A stretch of DNA of 64,000 bases from Pseudomonas syringae KCTC 12500 (GTDB lineage: Bacteria; Pseudomonadota; Gammaproteobacteria; Pseudomonadales; Pseudomonadaceae), in NCBI RefSeq assembly GCF_000507185.2, contig NZ_AYTM02000002.1, positions 1,077,501 to 1,141,500 on the forward strand, read 5' to 3'. The notes beneath the pieces are model-generated. The model was not told the DNA's origin. It saw nothing but the letters and a program-made list of their open reading frames with translations, and searched no databases. Positions within the stretch are counted from its first letter, which is position 1; the number at the start of each line of letters is the position of its first letter. Shown in pieces: positions 43,966 through 54,800 of the stretch. A program made the translations under genes and the position numbers.

Positions 43966-46890
43966 ATGACCGAGCACCCCTTCTCCCTGTTACGCAACCT
44001 GGCCCGATCCGGGAACGACACGCACGAACATGGCGATGACACGTTATCGTTCATCAACGCGATGGAAAAACTGAACATCCATTCAGTGTTCGATATCGTA
44101 CGGCGCTCCAAAGGCGCTTTTGTTCACGAACTCTCACGCATCAGTGATGCTGATGCAGCGCTCGCCTATGAAAACGCTCGTTGTTACGCCACCCAGATCG
44201 TGCGCCTGTATCGCAATCAACTGCTGTCTTCAGGCCGAACCCAACAGCTGACGCAGCGCACCGGCGTGCGTTCGCTGGTAGACATCGGGCCTGGCTTCCC
44301 TAATCTGTTCAAGGAGAACTGGGATCTGTTTTGCAAGGTGGGTGCAATCGAGGCAAAGGATTCACCCGTTGCGTACCTGACGTCCTTGTATCGCTTTGCT
44401 CTGGAACAGCTGGAAGGCAGCGTAGCGGAACCGAGCCGAATCAAGCTCGATGAACGACGGCCTGACCTCAAGGATCTGTTGATCGATCACCAAAGCACCT
44501 TCACGCCAGTGCCTACGCTGCATATCGTCAATCAGGTGTTAAGTAAAGCCATCAACGCCTACGTGGGCACAGTGCCTGAGGACAAGGGCAAGACTATTTA
44601 CCAATTGGTGGCCGAAAAACAACACCCGTTTCAGTTTCCTTACAACTTTCACTTTCAACAGATAACGCTGGGGCTGGCAGGCAAAAAGCCGATGCTCGGT
44701 GAGCTGAGTTATCACGTCAGCCTTGAAGTTCCGGCGACCTCGACGCCGACTGACGAGTTTGGAAAAGTGCAGCAATCCAGCGCCATCGCACAGGCGCTGA
44801 TGAGCGGTTTAAGTCCTGAACAACAGGCAATCGTGCTTGAACCTGCACTGACGACTCAGCCGGAAGTCATCATTCCGTTCTTCAAAACCAAATACAACAT
44901 CGCTTACTCAGACGACGCCAGCAATCCGCTCAATAGCCTTGATACCTTCATGGCCAAGACCGAGCTCGACAGCGATGCCGTGGAAGCACTTCTTGCCATG
45001 GGCGGTCATACGCCTTACCCCTCGCCCAATATCCAATCGGCTGGACAAATTGCCGGGGGGAAGCCGTCACATGATGAAGGCGCTGCTGCAATCGTGAGTC
45101 GCTTTGGGGCTGGATACGTCAATGGCACAGCCGCCGATCCAGCGATGGGGCTTCGCAAGGACATTGATGGTGTCGTATACCTGACCAACACCAGCGTGGA
45201 CCGCTTCGACCGCCTGCAACGCATGATCCGTCTGCAGCGCTGGACGGGCATTCCTTTTACAGCGCTGGACACGTTGGTCATGGCCGTCATTCGCTCCGAA
45301 GGCGACGTGAACCCTCAGATGGTGCTGACGGTAAATACGCTGCGCGCACTGGGAACCTATCGGTATCTGAACAAACGTTACGGCCTCGCGCCTGGTGAGT
45401 TTGCAGCCTTTGTTCACCAGATGCCCGGCGAGGCAAACGACGGACGCTTGCCGATGTTCGACCGGGTATTCAACAACCCTGCATTGTTCGATACCCCGCT
45501 GGTGTTGGATGGGTCGATTCTCGACCTCGATCAGGACAGTAGCGAGCACGTCAAAGCTCGCGCTCAATTGAGCCGAGCCTTGCATTTATCCAGCACCCAT
45601 GAGGGCCTGAGGCAACTGGCCATCGATGTTAGCGAACTGATTGGCAACGCGCCCACTGACTTCAGACTCAACGTCAGCATGATCTCTTCGCTGTACCGCC
45701 AAGCCCGCATTGCTTCGATGTTCGGTCTGACCACTGCGCAATGCCGGGCATTGATCGACCTGCTAGGCTCTCTGTCTTTTCGGAAAAAGGTGGTCTCAGG
45801 TCAACTCGACGACACCGAACCGGACGTGCTCGATATCCTGATGCAACTGGACTGGGCAGTCACATGGCTCGAAGCGTCTGATCGAGACGTCACCACACTG
45901 CGACGTCAGGCAGGCTGGGACATGACCGAAACAATAGTCACGCAGGAACTGACTGTTCAGCTTGAGCAATTAACCAATGATGCGCGCCTGGCTGTAGTGA
46001 ACAGCGACCAGCTGGCATCCCTTGATTTGCCAAGCAAGGATGACCAAAACAACACCATCAATTGGTGGTTAATCCTCTCTTACCTGATCGACGAATCAGG
46101 GCTGGTCAGGACTCAGCCGCTGCACGAGGAACCCGCGGTCAGCATCCGCCGCACCCTGCATGAACGCTTGTCCGCCATAGCCATCGCGGAACCCCTTGCA
46201 AGCGAAGTCGAAGCCAGACTTGCAACGTTCGTATTGAACGGCTATCGGAATCAGCATCGGCTGGTGGAAGAGCTGTTGCTGACCCTCACCGGTTTGCCGC
46301 CGGACCGTTGCGAGCCGGTGATACGCTGGGCAGGCAGCGACGTAAACAAGTTTCTCGCTGCGTTACTTTGGGATAATGGCGTCATTGAGACACTCTCGAC
46401 GCTGATTCGCTATTCAGAAGTCAGCCAGCAACTGGGGCTGAGCGCCTGGGCACTGCGCACTTTTTTGATCAATCCACGCTGGCTGCATGCAGACTTTGGC
46501 GGGCTGCTTCCCCTTTCAATGAGCAGTCTGTATTTGCTCGACCGTTATCGCAACTGGCGCGACAACTGCGGTTACCCGGAAGAAGCGCTGCTCGAGTATT
46601 TCAAGCAAGCCAATGACACGCCTCGAGACAATACCCAATGTGCTGCGCGGCTGGCATCACTGACAGGCTGGACGTCATCTGAAGTGCTGACCGCAAACGC
46701 ATTGCTGACCGGGTCAGATCGTATCGCTTCCAGCATGCACGAGGTGGACTGGTTAAGCCGGATGCACAGCGCCAGTGATGTCACCGGCCTTTCGGCAAGA
46801 CAATTACTGTCGGCTACCGACCTGACAGCGACCAGCACGGCCTCGCACTGGAAGTCCACAGGCGAAGCCGTGATAGCCGCCAACCGTTAA
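43966..46890 (+). CDS. Tc toxin TcA subunit, N-terminal part (TcaA-like)
   Basis: A 974-residue TcaA-like protein corresponding to the N-terminal part of TcdA-type pore subunits. The VRP1/SpvA-type start region reads LNIHSVFDIVRRSKGAFVHE followed by GVRSLVDIGPGFPNLFKENW and GAIEAKDSPVAYLTSLYRFA, as in Salmonella plasmid virulence protein A-like domains. The rest is long alpha-helical shell sequence with LQRMIRLQRWTGIPFTALDT, which is typical of TcA proteins. ATG 43966 has GGAG 8 bases upstream; ATG 43945 is an alternative. With the next gene it totals about 2590 residues, close to a single TcdA1 (about 2516). It should form the outer shell of the injector in complex with the next protein. Confidence 0.9.
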   Translation: MTEHPFSLLRNLARSGNDTHEHGDDTLSFINAMEKLNIHSVFDIVRRSKGAFVHELSRISDADAALAYENARCYATQIVRLYRNQLLSSGRTQQLTQRTGVRSLVDIGPGFPNLFKENWDLFCKVGAIEAKDSPVAYLTSLYRFALEQLEGSVAEPSRIKLDERRPDLKDLLIDHQSTFTPVPTLHIVNQVLSKAINAYVGTVPEDKGKTIYQLVAEKQHPFQFPYNFHFQQITLGLAGKKPMLGELSYHVSLEVPATSTPTDEFGKVQQSSAIAQALMSGLSPEQQAIVLEPALTTQPEVIIPFFKTKYNIAYSDDASNPLNSLDTFMAKTELDSDAVEALLAMGGHTPYPSPNIQSAGQIAGGKPSHDEGAAAIVSRFGAGYVNGTAADPAMGLRKDIDGVVYLTNTSVDRFDRLQRMIRLQRWTGIPFTALDTLVMAVIRSEGDVNPQMVLTVNTLRALGTYRYLNKRYGLAPGEFAAFVHQMPGEANDGRLPMFDRVFNNPALFDTPLVLDGSILDLDQDSSEHVKARAQLSRALHLSSTHEGLRQLAIDVSELIGNAPTDFRLNVSMISSLYRQARIASMFGLTTAQCRALIDLLGSLSFRKKVVSGQLDDTEPDVLDILMQLDWAVTWLEASDRDVTTLRRQAGWDMTETIVTQELTVQLEQLTNDARLAVVNSDQLASLDLPSKDDQNNTINWWLILSYLIDESGLVRTQPLHEEPAVSIRRTLHERLSAIAIAEPLASEVEARLATFVLNGYRNQHRLVEELLLTLTGLPPDRCEPVIRWAGSDVNKFLAALLWDNGVIETLSTLIRYSEVSQQLGLSAWALRTFLINPRWLHADFGGLLPLSMSSLYLLDRYRNWRDNCGYPEEALLEYFKQANDTPRDNTQCAARLASLTGWTSSEVLTANALLTGSDRIASSMHEVDWLSRMHSASDVTGLSARQLLSATDLTATSTASHWKSTGEAVIAANR

Positions 46891-46931
46891 GCCGTGAGCA
46901 TTAACCTGTTCAATGCCATGGAGGCCTGATC

Positions 46932-49900
46932 ATGTCCGATACCCTTGAAAGCCGGCTCAACGAATCCTTTCGCGATGCGCTGGTAGCTTACTATCTGAGT
47001 GAGGTCGTACCCAACGACCCTATGCTGAAGCGCCTGGGCCTGGACCAGCGCTTGAAAACCGCCAATGACCTGTATGAGTTTTTTCTGCTCGACAATCAGG
47101 TCAGCAATGAAGTCCAGACCAGTTATGTCGCGTCGGCAATGAGCAGCCTGCAGCAGCTCATCAATGGCACGTTACTGGGCATGGAGCCGGGCTATGAAAC
47201 GCTGCTGCCGACCGAAGCGCGCTTTGTCGAGTGGCGTGAACGCAGCAGTCAATACCCGATCTGGGCGGCCAATATGCAATTGGCACTGTATCCGGAAATC
47301 TATATTTCTCCAGCATTGCGCTTGAAGAAGTCCGGCTACTTCACGCAACTGGAAAACGATATCAATCAGAACAGGATCAATATCGACACGGCGCAAGATG
47401 CGGTAAAAGCCTACCTGGCCAGTTTTGAAGAAGTCGCCAACCTGACGATCATCAACGGCTACATCGACAGCGACCGATTCGCAGAAGGCAAGTACTACTT
47501 TATCGGCAAGTCGCGCGCCGAGAACATTTATTACTGGCGCACGGTGGACATGAATGAGCGTGCCTACCAGGAAGGCACTGAAGGGGCGAAGTTCGATAAT
47601 CCGACACCCGGTGCCTGGTCCGACTGGAAGCGCGCCGAGATCGGCATCAATGCCAATACACTGGAAAGAACCATTCGCCCGGTGTATTTCAACAATCGGT
47701 TGTTTGTGACGTGGGTGGACCTGGTTCACGTGACCGAACAGGTAGCGGTTACGCTGCCCGAAGGCACGGTTAAGCCAGGCGCCGATGGCAGTATCCCCAT
47801 CACCCCACCGGCTGACATCGCGCCCTTGACGGTGATCACACCCAATGTGCGTCTGGTATTCAATATTTCCTATAAAAAATATGACGACTCCTGGAGTGCG
47901 CCACAAATCTACATGGACGTGACCACACCCAATGTCTTCACCCGGGCAGGCAAGGCAGTCAACCTTGAAAACGACCTGAACAGTATTGCCATCTTCGATG
48001 TGTCGGCCTCCCCGGAATCGCTGTTTATCGCCATGTATGCGGGTGAAGCGCTGGCGCCTGGTGACACCGATGGATCAACATCGACCTATGCTTTTCTACA
48101 CACGGCCTTTATCGACAAGAATTTCAACAAAACGCCAGCTTTTCCAGTTGCGAACTACGTAGACGCCGTTTCCGACAAGGCAGACCTGGGTCTGGAGCAA
48201 CCTCGCGTGCGCAAGACCTGCTGGGCATTTGCTTTAAAGAACAAGGGGAATTTTCAGTTTACGTGGAGCTTGTATATCAGGCTAAAACCATCCCTGACAA
48301 CATCTCCAAACGATGGCGACACCTGGTGGGACTACCAAGACCATCAGGAAGCAATAGCCCAGATGACCGGTGTCTATGCACCCCGCCTGGACCTTGAAAA
48401 CTCCACAATAAAATTAAGCACTGCAATAAACAAGGACATCCTCATTAATGGTACTACTAAAACCACACTCGTATTGACTGAGCCAGCCAGCCAGTGGACG
48501 TTTGAGTTCATAACGACACCCGACGATCTCGACATCTACCATGAAAACTTTATATTACAGAACGGCTCAAACTTAAAAATCGAATCAACCGGAGGCTATT
48601 GGGGCGACCTGGCGCTGGACCTATATAGCGCTGTAGCCGCTCCCCCCTCAAGTACCACTTTCCTTCGCAACCCATACAATAGTTTTTACCGTATAGAACG
48701 ATACACCACCTACTGGAACCTTAGAGACGGCAAACTGAAGGTGGGCGCTGTCGAGCTAATGTCTTTGGCGGCAACCGACCCGGAGGTCATATCCTGGGCA
48801 CTCATAGCACTTATACAAGGCGAAACTTCATATAATCTGTATCCCTCTGCACACGTAGGGCCTCACTACACTGAGGCGCTTTCTTTCGCCCAATGGTTCG
48901 GTTACCCATCGGATATGAACGTCCCCCACAACAACTCGCAAAAGCAGCTGACCGCACGACCTCCGACCAGCAGCATTACAGCACCGAGCCGTTACGAAAC
49001 AATCATTACATTCGATAAATCCACGCTTCTGCCAAATCTTCCGCAAACCCAATTCATCAGCGGATCGAAAAAGTTTTACATCACCCACGGCTTTGCCGTA
49101 AACACGCTAGTTCCCCCTGCCTGGATCGGTAACGCCCTCAAATCCACCGAAATAGAGCTGGAGTGGACAACCGCTGATGGGGGCGACCCTATCGCGCCCA
49201 AAATCAGCAAACGCATCAACGCCATTCTGGGGATCGCCGAATACATCGATTTCTCCGCCTCCAGCATTCGGTTCAGCGACAACTCCACCACCGACACCCG
49301 CGACCCCATCCGCATGAACACGCTGTTCGCCCGCGAGCTGATCAACAAGGCCAACATTGCGCTCGAAGCCTTGTTGTCCTGGGACACCCAGCAATTGCAG
49401 GAGCCGCCCATCGATGAAGACAACATCCCCGACCTGATGGACTTCAAAGGGGCCAACGGTCTGTACTTCTGGGAGCTGTTTCTGCATCTGCCGTTCATGA
49501 TCTCCCATCGGTTGAATCTGGAACAACGCTTCACCGATGCCGAACGCTGGCTCGGGTTCATCTTCGACCCGGGCCGTAAAAAAACAGGCGACGCACCGGC
49601 TTACTGGAACGTTCGACCTCTGGTGGAGATACCGGACCCGGATTACTTTCTGCGCGCCCCTATCGACCCGGACGGCATCGCGGCAAGCGACCCGGTGCGC
49701 TATCAGAAAGCGGTGTATTTCCATTACATCAAAAACCTTATCGACCGCGGCGACATGGCCTATCGGCAACTGACGCCCGACAGTCTGGGCGAAGCCAAGC
49801 TGTGGTACGTGCGTATTCTCGATCTGCTCGGGCCGCGCCCGGATATGAAACTGACCAGCCAATGGACGCCGATGGCACTGGGCGATCTGGCAGCATCCAC

Positions 49901-51785
49901 CAGTCCGGGACTGCGGGCTTTCGAGCAGCAGCTTGTCGAGCAGGAACAACAGGTACGTGCCAGCGCCGCCGTCAACGATGGCAAAGCCACTGTCAGTTTC
50001 AGCCAACCGTCCCTGCGCTTGAGCACCTTCAGCAGCGACCCGACATTGAACGAGGAAGACAGCGATCACTTCATCCTCCCGATGAATTCGGAGCTGGTCA
50101 AATACTGGGAGATGCTTGAGTCGCGCCTGTACAACCTGCGCCACAACCTCACCCTGGACGGCAAGCCACTGTCGCTGCCGCTGTTCGCCGCACCGCTGGA
50201 CCCACGGGCGCTGCTCGCAGCCTACGCCAATGGCGCGACCGACAGCGGTGCAGGCAGCCGATTGGCTCAGGAAACGCCCCACTATCGTTACCCGGTCATG
50301 TTCGCCAGGGCCAGCGCGGCGGTGGAGACCCTGATCCAGTTTGGCTTCACCTTGCTGTCGATCATCGAGCGCAAGGAGCAGGGCCAACTGATGGAGTTGC
50401 AACAGCAGCAGGTCTGGGAGTTCGCCCAGTACGCCATTGACCTGCAGCTTGAGGCGCAAAAAGTCGAAGTTCAGGCACGCAAGGCATTGGAGGCCAGCAA
50501 AGCGGTCGTTGATGCAAGGGCCCGCTTTTACGGCACGCTGGCGGATGAAAATGTCAGCGCAGTCGAAATCGCGGCGGGTGCTGCAAAACTTGTTTCACGT
50601 ATCGCAGAAAGCGCTGCCAGTGCGGCCAGCATCGTGGCTTCAGCTATGAAAGTAGCGCCTAATCACGCCGGTGTTCATGCCGGAGCAACCGGCGGGATGG
50701 CCGTAGGTGCCGCAGCCGGAGGGGCCGTAGGCGGCTTCCGGCTGGAAGGCATACCGGAAATGGTTGCAACTGGCGCTCATGCCGTCGCAGCAAGATCTGC
50801 AGCTGTCAGCGATGCACTGGAGCGCACGGAAATGTTCCGTCGGCGCCTCCAGGAATGGGAACACGCGCGCGATCAGGCCTTGCTCGAGTCCGAACAGATC
50901 ACCTTGCAACTGACTGTCCACGACGCCCAGACCCGCGTTACCGCCTTGCAACTTCGTCAGGCTCAGGAAGCCAAAAAACAGGCCGAGACTGTCTATGCAT
51001 TTCTCAACAAGCGCTTCACCAACAGCCAGCTCTATCAATGGCTCAATGGGCAGTTCTCGACCTTCTACTACCAGGCCTATGACGCCACGTTCTCACTGTG
51101 CCTGGCGACGCAAGCCAGCTGGCAGTATGAAATTGCCGACTACTCGGCCTCCTTCATCCAGCCCGCGGCCTGGAAGGATGCCTGGCGCGGCCTGACTGCT
51201 GGCGAGGCCCTGAAACTGAATCTGCTGCGCATGGACGCGGCCTATATGGCACGCAACGAGCGCAAAATGGAGATCGTCAAGACGGTATCGGTGCGCCAGC
51301 TGCCAATAACCGAGGGAGATGGTGCCGGGATCAATCACGGCTGGGATGCAGTGGTCGAGCGCCTGGCGCAAGACGGGATTGCCGAGTTCGAAATAACCCG
51401 AGCCATGCTTGACGAGGATTACCCGGGCCACTACCTGCGGCGCATCAAGCGCATCAGTGTGTCGTTGCCAGCAACGGTCGGACCATATCAGGACATCCGC
51501 GCCGCCCTGACCCAGTCGTACAGCGCGGTGCAGATGGACGCACAGCCTGACGGGCCGCTCAAGGAAAACATGCGTGCCAGCCAGCAGATCGCCTTGTCTA
51601 CCGGCGTGGACGATGACGGCTTGTTCGTTTTCAACTTCGACGATGAGCGCTATCTGCCGTTCGAGGGCACTGGCGCAATCTCTCGCTGGACCCTGAGCTT
51701 TTCCAACCCGGCGGCGCAGCGCGACATGATCGACTCGATCACCGACATTATCGTGCACATGCGCTACACGGCGAAAAGCCGTTAA
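46932..51785 (+). CDS. Tc toxin TcA subunit, C-terminal part (TcaB-like)
   Basis: A 1617-residue C-terminal half of a TcA pore subunit. It begins with the ABC-toxin N-terminal region (ALVAYYLSEVVPN and FFLLDNQVSNEVQTSYVASA), followed by the neuraminidase-like domain (about 200-700) and the receptor-binding beta domains. The channel region follows: coiled-coil strands (LQLEAQKVEVQARKALEASK) and the pore-tip hairpin GGMAVGAAAGGAVGGF at about 1254-1269. The TcB-binding end holds the SFIQPAAWKDAWRGLTAGEA region and GAISRWTLSFSNPAAQRDMI. About 350 residues follow the tip, as in TcdA1. It starts 41 bases after the upstream gene and ends 19 bases before tcB. Pentameric assembly is assumed from known TcA structures. 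Confidence 0.92.
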   Translation: MSDTLESRLNESFRDALVAYYLSEVVPNDPMLKRLGLDQRLKTANDLYEFFLLDNQVSNEVQTSYVASAMSSLQQLINGTLLGMEPGYETLLPTEARFVEWRERSSQYPIWAANMQLALYPEIYISPALRLKKSGYFTQLENDINQNRINIDTAQDAVKAYLASFEEVANLTIINGYIDSDRFAEGKYYFIGKSRAENIYYWRTVDMNERAYQEGTEGAKFDNPTPGAWSDWKRAEIGINANTLERTIRPVYFNNRLFVTWVDLVHVTEQVAVTLPEGTVKPGADGSIPITPPADIAPLTVITPNVRLVFNISYKKYDDSWSAPQIYMDVTTPNVFTRAGKAVNLENDLNSIAIFDVSASPESLFIAMYAGEALAPGDTDGSTSTYAFLHTAFIDKNFNKTPAFPVANYVDAVSDKADLGLEQPRVRKTCWAFALKNKGNFQFTWSLYIRLKPSLTTSPNDGDTWWDYQDHQEAIAQMTGVYAPRLDLENSTIKLSTAINKDILINGTTKTTLVLTEPASQWTFEFITTPDDLDIYHENFILQNGSNLKIESTGGYWGDLALDLYSAVAAPPSSTTFLRNPYNSFYRIERYTTYWNLRDGKLKVGAVELMSLAATDPEVISWALIALIQGETSYNLYPSAHVGPHYTEALSFAQWFGYPSDMNVPHNNSQKQLTARPPTSSITAPSRYETIITFDKSTLLPNLPQTQFISGSKKFYITHGFAVNTLVPPAWIGNALKSTEIELEWTTADGGDPIAPKISKRINAILGIAEYIDFSASSIRFSDNSTTDTRDPIRMNTLFARELINKANIALEALLSWDTQQLQEPPIDEDNIPDLMDFKGANGLYFWELFLHLPFMISHRLNLEQRFTDAERWLGFIFDPGRKKTGDAPAYWNVRPLVEIPDPDYFLRAPIDPDGIAASDPVRYQKAVYFHYIKNLIDRGDMAYRQLTPDSLGEAKLWYVRILDLLGPRPDMKLTSQWTPMALGDLAASTSPGLRAFEQQLVEQEQQVRASAAVNDGKATVSFSQPSLRLSTFSSDPTLNEEDSDHFILPMNSELVKYWEMLESRLYNLRHNLTLDGKPLSLPLFAAPLDPRALLAAYANGATDSGAGSRLAQETPHYRYPVMFARASAAVETLIQFGFTLLSIIERKEQGQLMELQQQQVWEFAQYAIDLQLEAQKVEVQARKALEASKAVVDARARFYGTLADENVSAVEIAAGAAKLVSRIAESAASAASIVASAMKVAPNHAGVHAGATGGMAVGAAAGGAVGGFRLEGIPEMVATGAHAVAARSAAVSDALERTEMFRRRLQEWEHARDQALLESEQITLQLTVHDAQTRVTALQLRQAQEAKKQAETVYAFLNKRFTNSQLYQWLNGQFSTFYYQAYDATFSLCLATQASWQYEIADYSASFIQPAAWKDAWRGLTAGEALKLNLLRMDAAYMARNERKMEIVKTVSVRQLPITEGDGAGINHGWDAVVERLAQDGIAEFEITRAMLDEDYPGHYLRRIKRISVSLPATVGPYQDIRAALTQSYSAVQMDAQPDGPLKENMRASQQIALSTGVDDDGLFVFNFDDERYLPFEGTGAISRWTLSFSNPAAQRDMIDSITDIIVHMRYTAKSR

Positions 51786-51804
51786 CCGACTGGGAGCAAG
51801 CTCC

Positions 51805-54800
51805 ATGGAAGCTCAATCGCAAAATCAATCGCCGCCGTCCCTGCAACCGGCTGTAGCCACTCCGTCATTACCCAAAGGTGGTGGCGCGATTCAAAGCATC
51901 GGCAAGGGCTGGGGAGCCGTTGGCACCAGCGGCGCGGCGTCACTGGAAATCGCCCTGCCGATCAGCCAGGGCCGCGGTTACGCGCCCGCCCTGTCGCTGA
52001 GTTATCAGAGCACTTCCGGCAACGGCGTATTCGGACTTGGCTGGAACCTGAACACCAGCAAAGTGGCGCGTCGTGCCAGCAAGGGCGTACCGAACTACAC
52101 CGACGACGACCTCATTTTCGGCCCCGGAGGCGATGTCTGCCTGCCCGAACGCGACGACAGCGGCGCGCTGGTTTCGAGTCAGGTCAGCCGCTACAACGGT
52201 CATGATTTGAATGCGACTTATCAGGTGGTGCGTTACTTCAGCCGAGTCGAAGGGGCCTTTGCGCGCATCGAGCATTGGCGCGTAGACATTGCAGATCCCG
52301 GCTTCTGGCTGATCCACGGCGCCGACGGCAGCCTGAATCTTTATGGCAGGAGGACCTCGTCGCGCATTGCCGACCCGGCAGACATGAATCGGGTTGCCGA
52401 ATGGTTGCTGGATGAAAGCATGAATGCCGTCGGCGAACACATCCTCTATGAGTACAAGCCCGAAGACCATCAGGGCCTGGCGGAGGATCACCCGAGAAAC
52501 TTCCGCGCCCAACGCTACCTGAGCCGGGTTCGCTACGGCAATGCCAAGGCGCACCCCGTACTTTACCTGTGGCAGGAAGATTCGCTGGACGGTTTGCTAT
52601 GGCATTTCGACCTGATATTCGACTATGACCAGCGCGACACCCGCAGTGACCCGCCCCCCGAATACGACGAGCAATTTACCTGGCCGGTGCGCAGTGATCC
52701 GCATTCAAGTTTCGCCTATGGTTTTGAGCTGGGTAATCTGCGCCTGTGCCGGCAGGTTCTGATGTTCCATGACTTCCCGGATGAGCTCGGAGAAGCGCCT
52801 CTGCTGACCCGGCGACTGCTGCTGGAGCATTATCAGACAGCTCTCGGCTATAACCTGCTGAGCGCAGCGCATTCGCAGGCATGGGATGGCACGGACTGGC
52901 GGCGCGTCGATCAGCAACCTCCTGTGCAATTTCAATACACCGATTTCAGTCTTGAGTCAGGCATCTACACGCCGCTGGAGCCCATGGCCGGTTTGAATGA
53001 CGGCCAGCAATACCAGTTGGTCGATCTGTATGGCGACGGCTTGCCCGGCATTCTGTATCGAGACGACAAGGCGTGGCTTTATCGCGAACCGGTCCGTGAT
53101 ACCGCTGGCACAGAGGACGCCGTTGCCTACGGAACCTGTCAACCGCTACCCCGCATCCCCACGGCTGATTCAGCCACACCGGTACGTCAGGCCCTCACGG
53201 ATCTGACCGGCGACGGGCGGCTGGACTGGGTTGTCGCCCAGCCGGGAATGGCCGGATTCTTTACGCTCAACCCTGATCGAAGCTGGTCGAACTACGCCAC
53301 GTTCTCGGCTTTTCCTACAGAGTTTTTCCACCCGCAAGGCCAGATGGCGGACCTGGTCGGCGACGGGCTGTCAGATCTGGCCTTGATTGGCCCACGTAGC
53401 GTTCGCCTGTATGCCAACCGTCGAGCCGATGGATTCGCCGCAGCAGTGGACATCCCTCACGACGAGGATCGCCTGCCATTGCTCAGCGACAGTTCCACTG
53501 AACTCGTGGCGTTTAGCGACCTTCTGGGTACGGGGCAACAACACCTGATCCGGATCCGGCACAACGAGATCCGCGTCTGGCCAAACCTGGGCCGAGGCCG
53601 GTTCGGCAAGGGCCAGTTGTTTGCCACCCTGCCCTACACCTCTCAGGCCTTTGATTCGAGCCAGGTGCGGCTGGCGGACCTGGACGGTTCAGGTGCCAGT
53701 GACGTGCTGTACCTGCAAGCCGATGGCTTTCAGGTCTTCATGAACAGGGGCGGCAACGGTCTGGCCGCGCCCTTTGATCAGCCCTGGCCGGAGGGCGTGC
53801 GTTATGACCGGTTCTGCCAGTTCAGCGCGGTCGATCTGCTGGGCCTGGGTTTCTCCAGCCTGGTGCTGACCGTACCGCACATGGCGCCACGGCACTGGAG
53901 CCTTTATTACGCGGCGGACCGGGCAGGCTCGGTGCGAAAACCGTATTTGCTGAAGGCCTCGGATAACAATCTCGGTGCTGCCGGAGAAGTCAGCTATCGC
54001 AGTTCGGCGCAGGAATGGCTGGACGAAAAAAACGAGCTGCAGACCGCAGGCAGCGTTGCTGTCTCGGAATTACCGTTCCCGGTTCATGTGGTCGTCAGGC
54101 AAACCATGCAGGACAAGGTCACTGGCAATACGCTGACTCAGTTGTTCCGCTATCGGCAGGGTTTCTATGACCCTCGCGAACGGGAGTTTCGAGGCTTTGG
54201 CCTGCTCCTGCAGACCGACACCGAAACGTCGTCGCAGGATCAGGAAGACTTTACCGCTCCGGTATTGAACAAGACCTGGTTCCACACCGGACACTATCCT
54301 GCCAGACCCTGCACCGACCATGACCGCAGCGACCTACTGGCACGCCTGCCCGGCGAGCATGTGTTGTCCCGACTCGACGCCGCAACCCAGACAGAGCTGC
54401 CAATAACGGACGCGGATGACGCGACCTTGCAGGAAATGGCGCGAGCGCTGAGCGGCTCGGTACTGCGCAGCGAAGTCTTTGGACTCGACGCCAGTCAACG
54501 TCCCACAGTGCTGTATTCGACCCGGTCATGCCGCTATCTGGTTCGCCAACTGCAAGCATTGAGCGCACATCGACCCTACGCGTCGATGCTGCCACTGAGC
54601 CTGGAAGTCATCACCTATCGTTACGAGGCCGAGGAACTGGAGGACCCGATGTGCGAACACAGCCTGAACCTGGCGTGGGACCGCTACGGCTCGACGCTCC
54701 ACTCAGTCAGCGTCAACTATGCCCGGCGCAAGAAACCGGGTGACGCGCCACCCTTTGCGGACCCTCACCAGCAACAATGGTGGGAGGCGTCACACGACGA

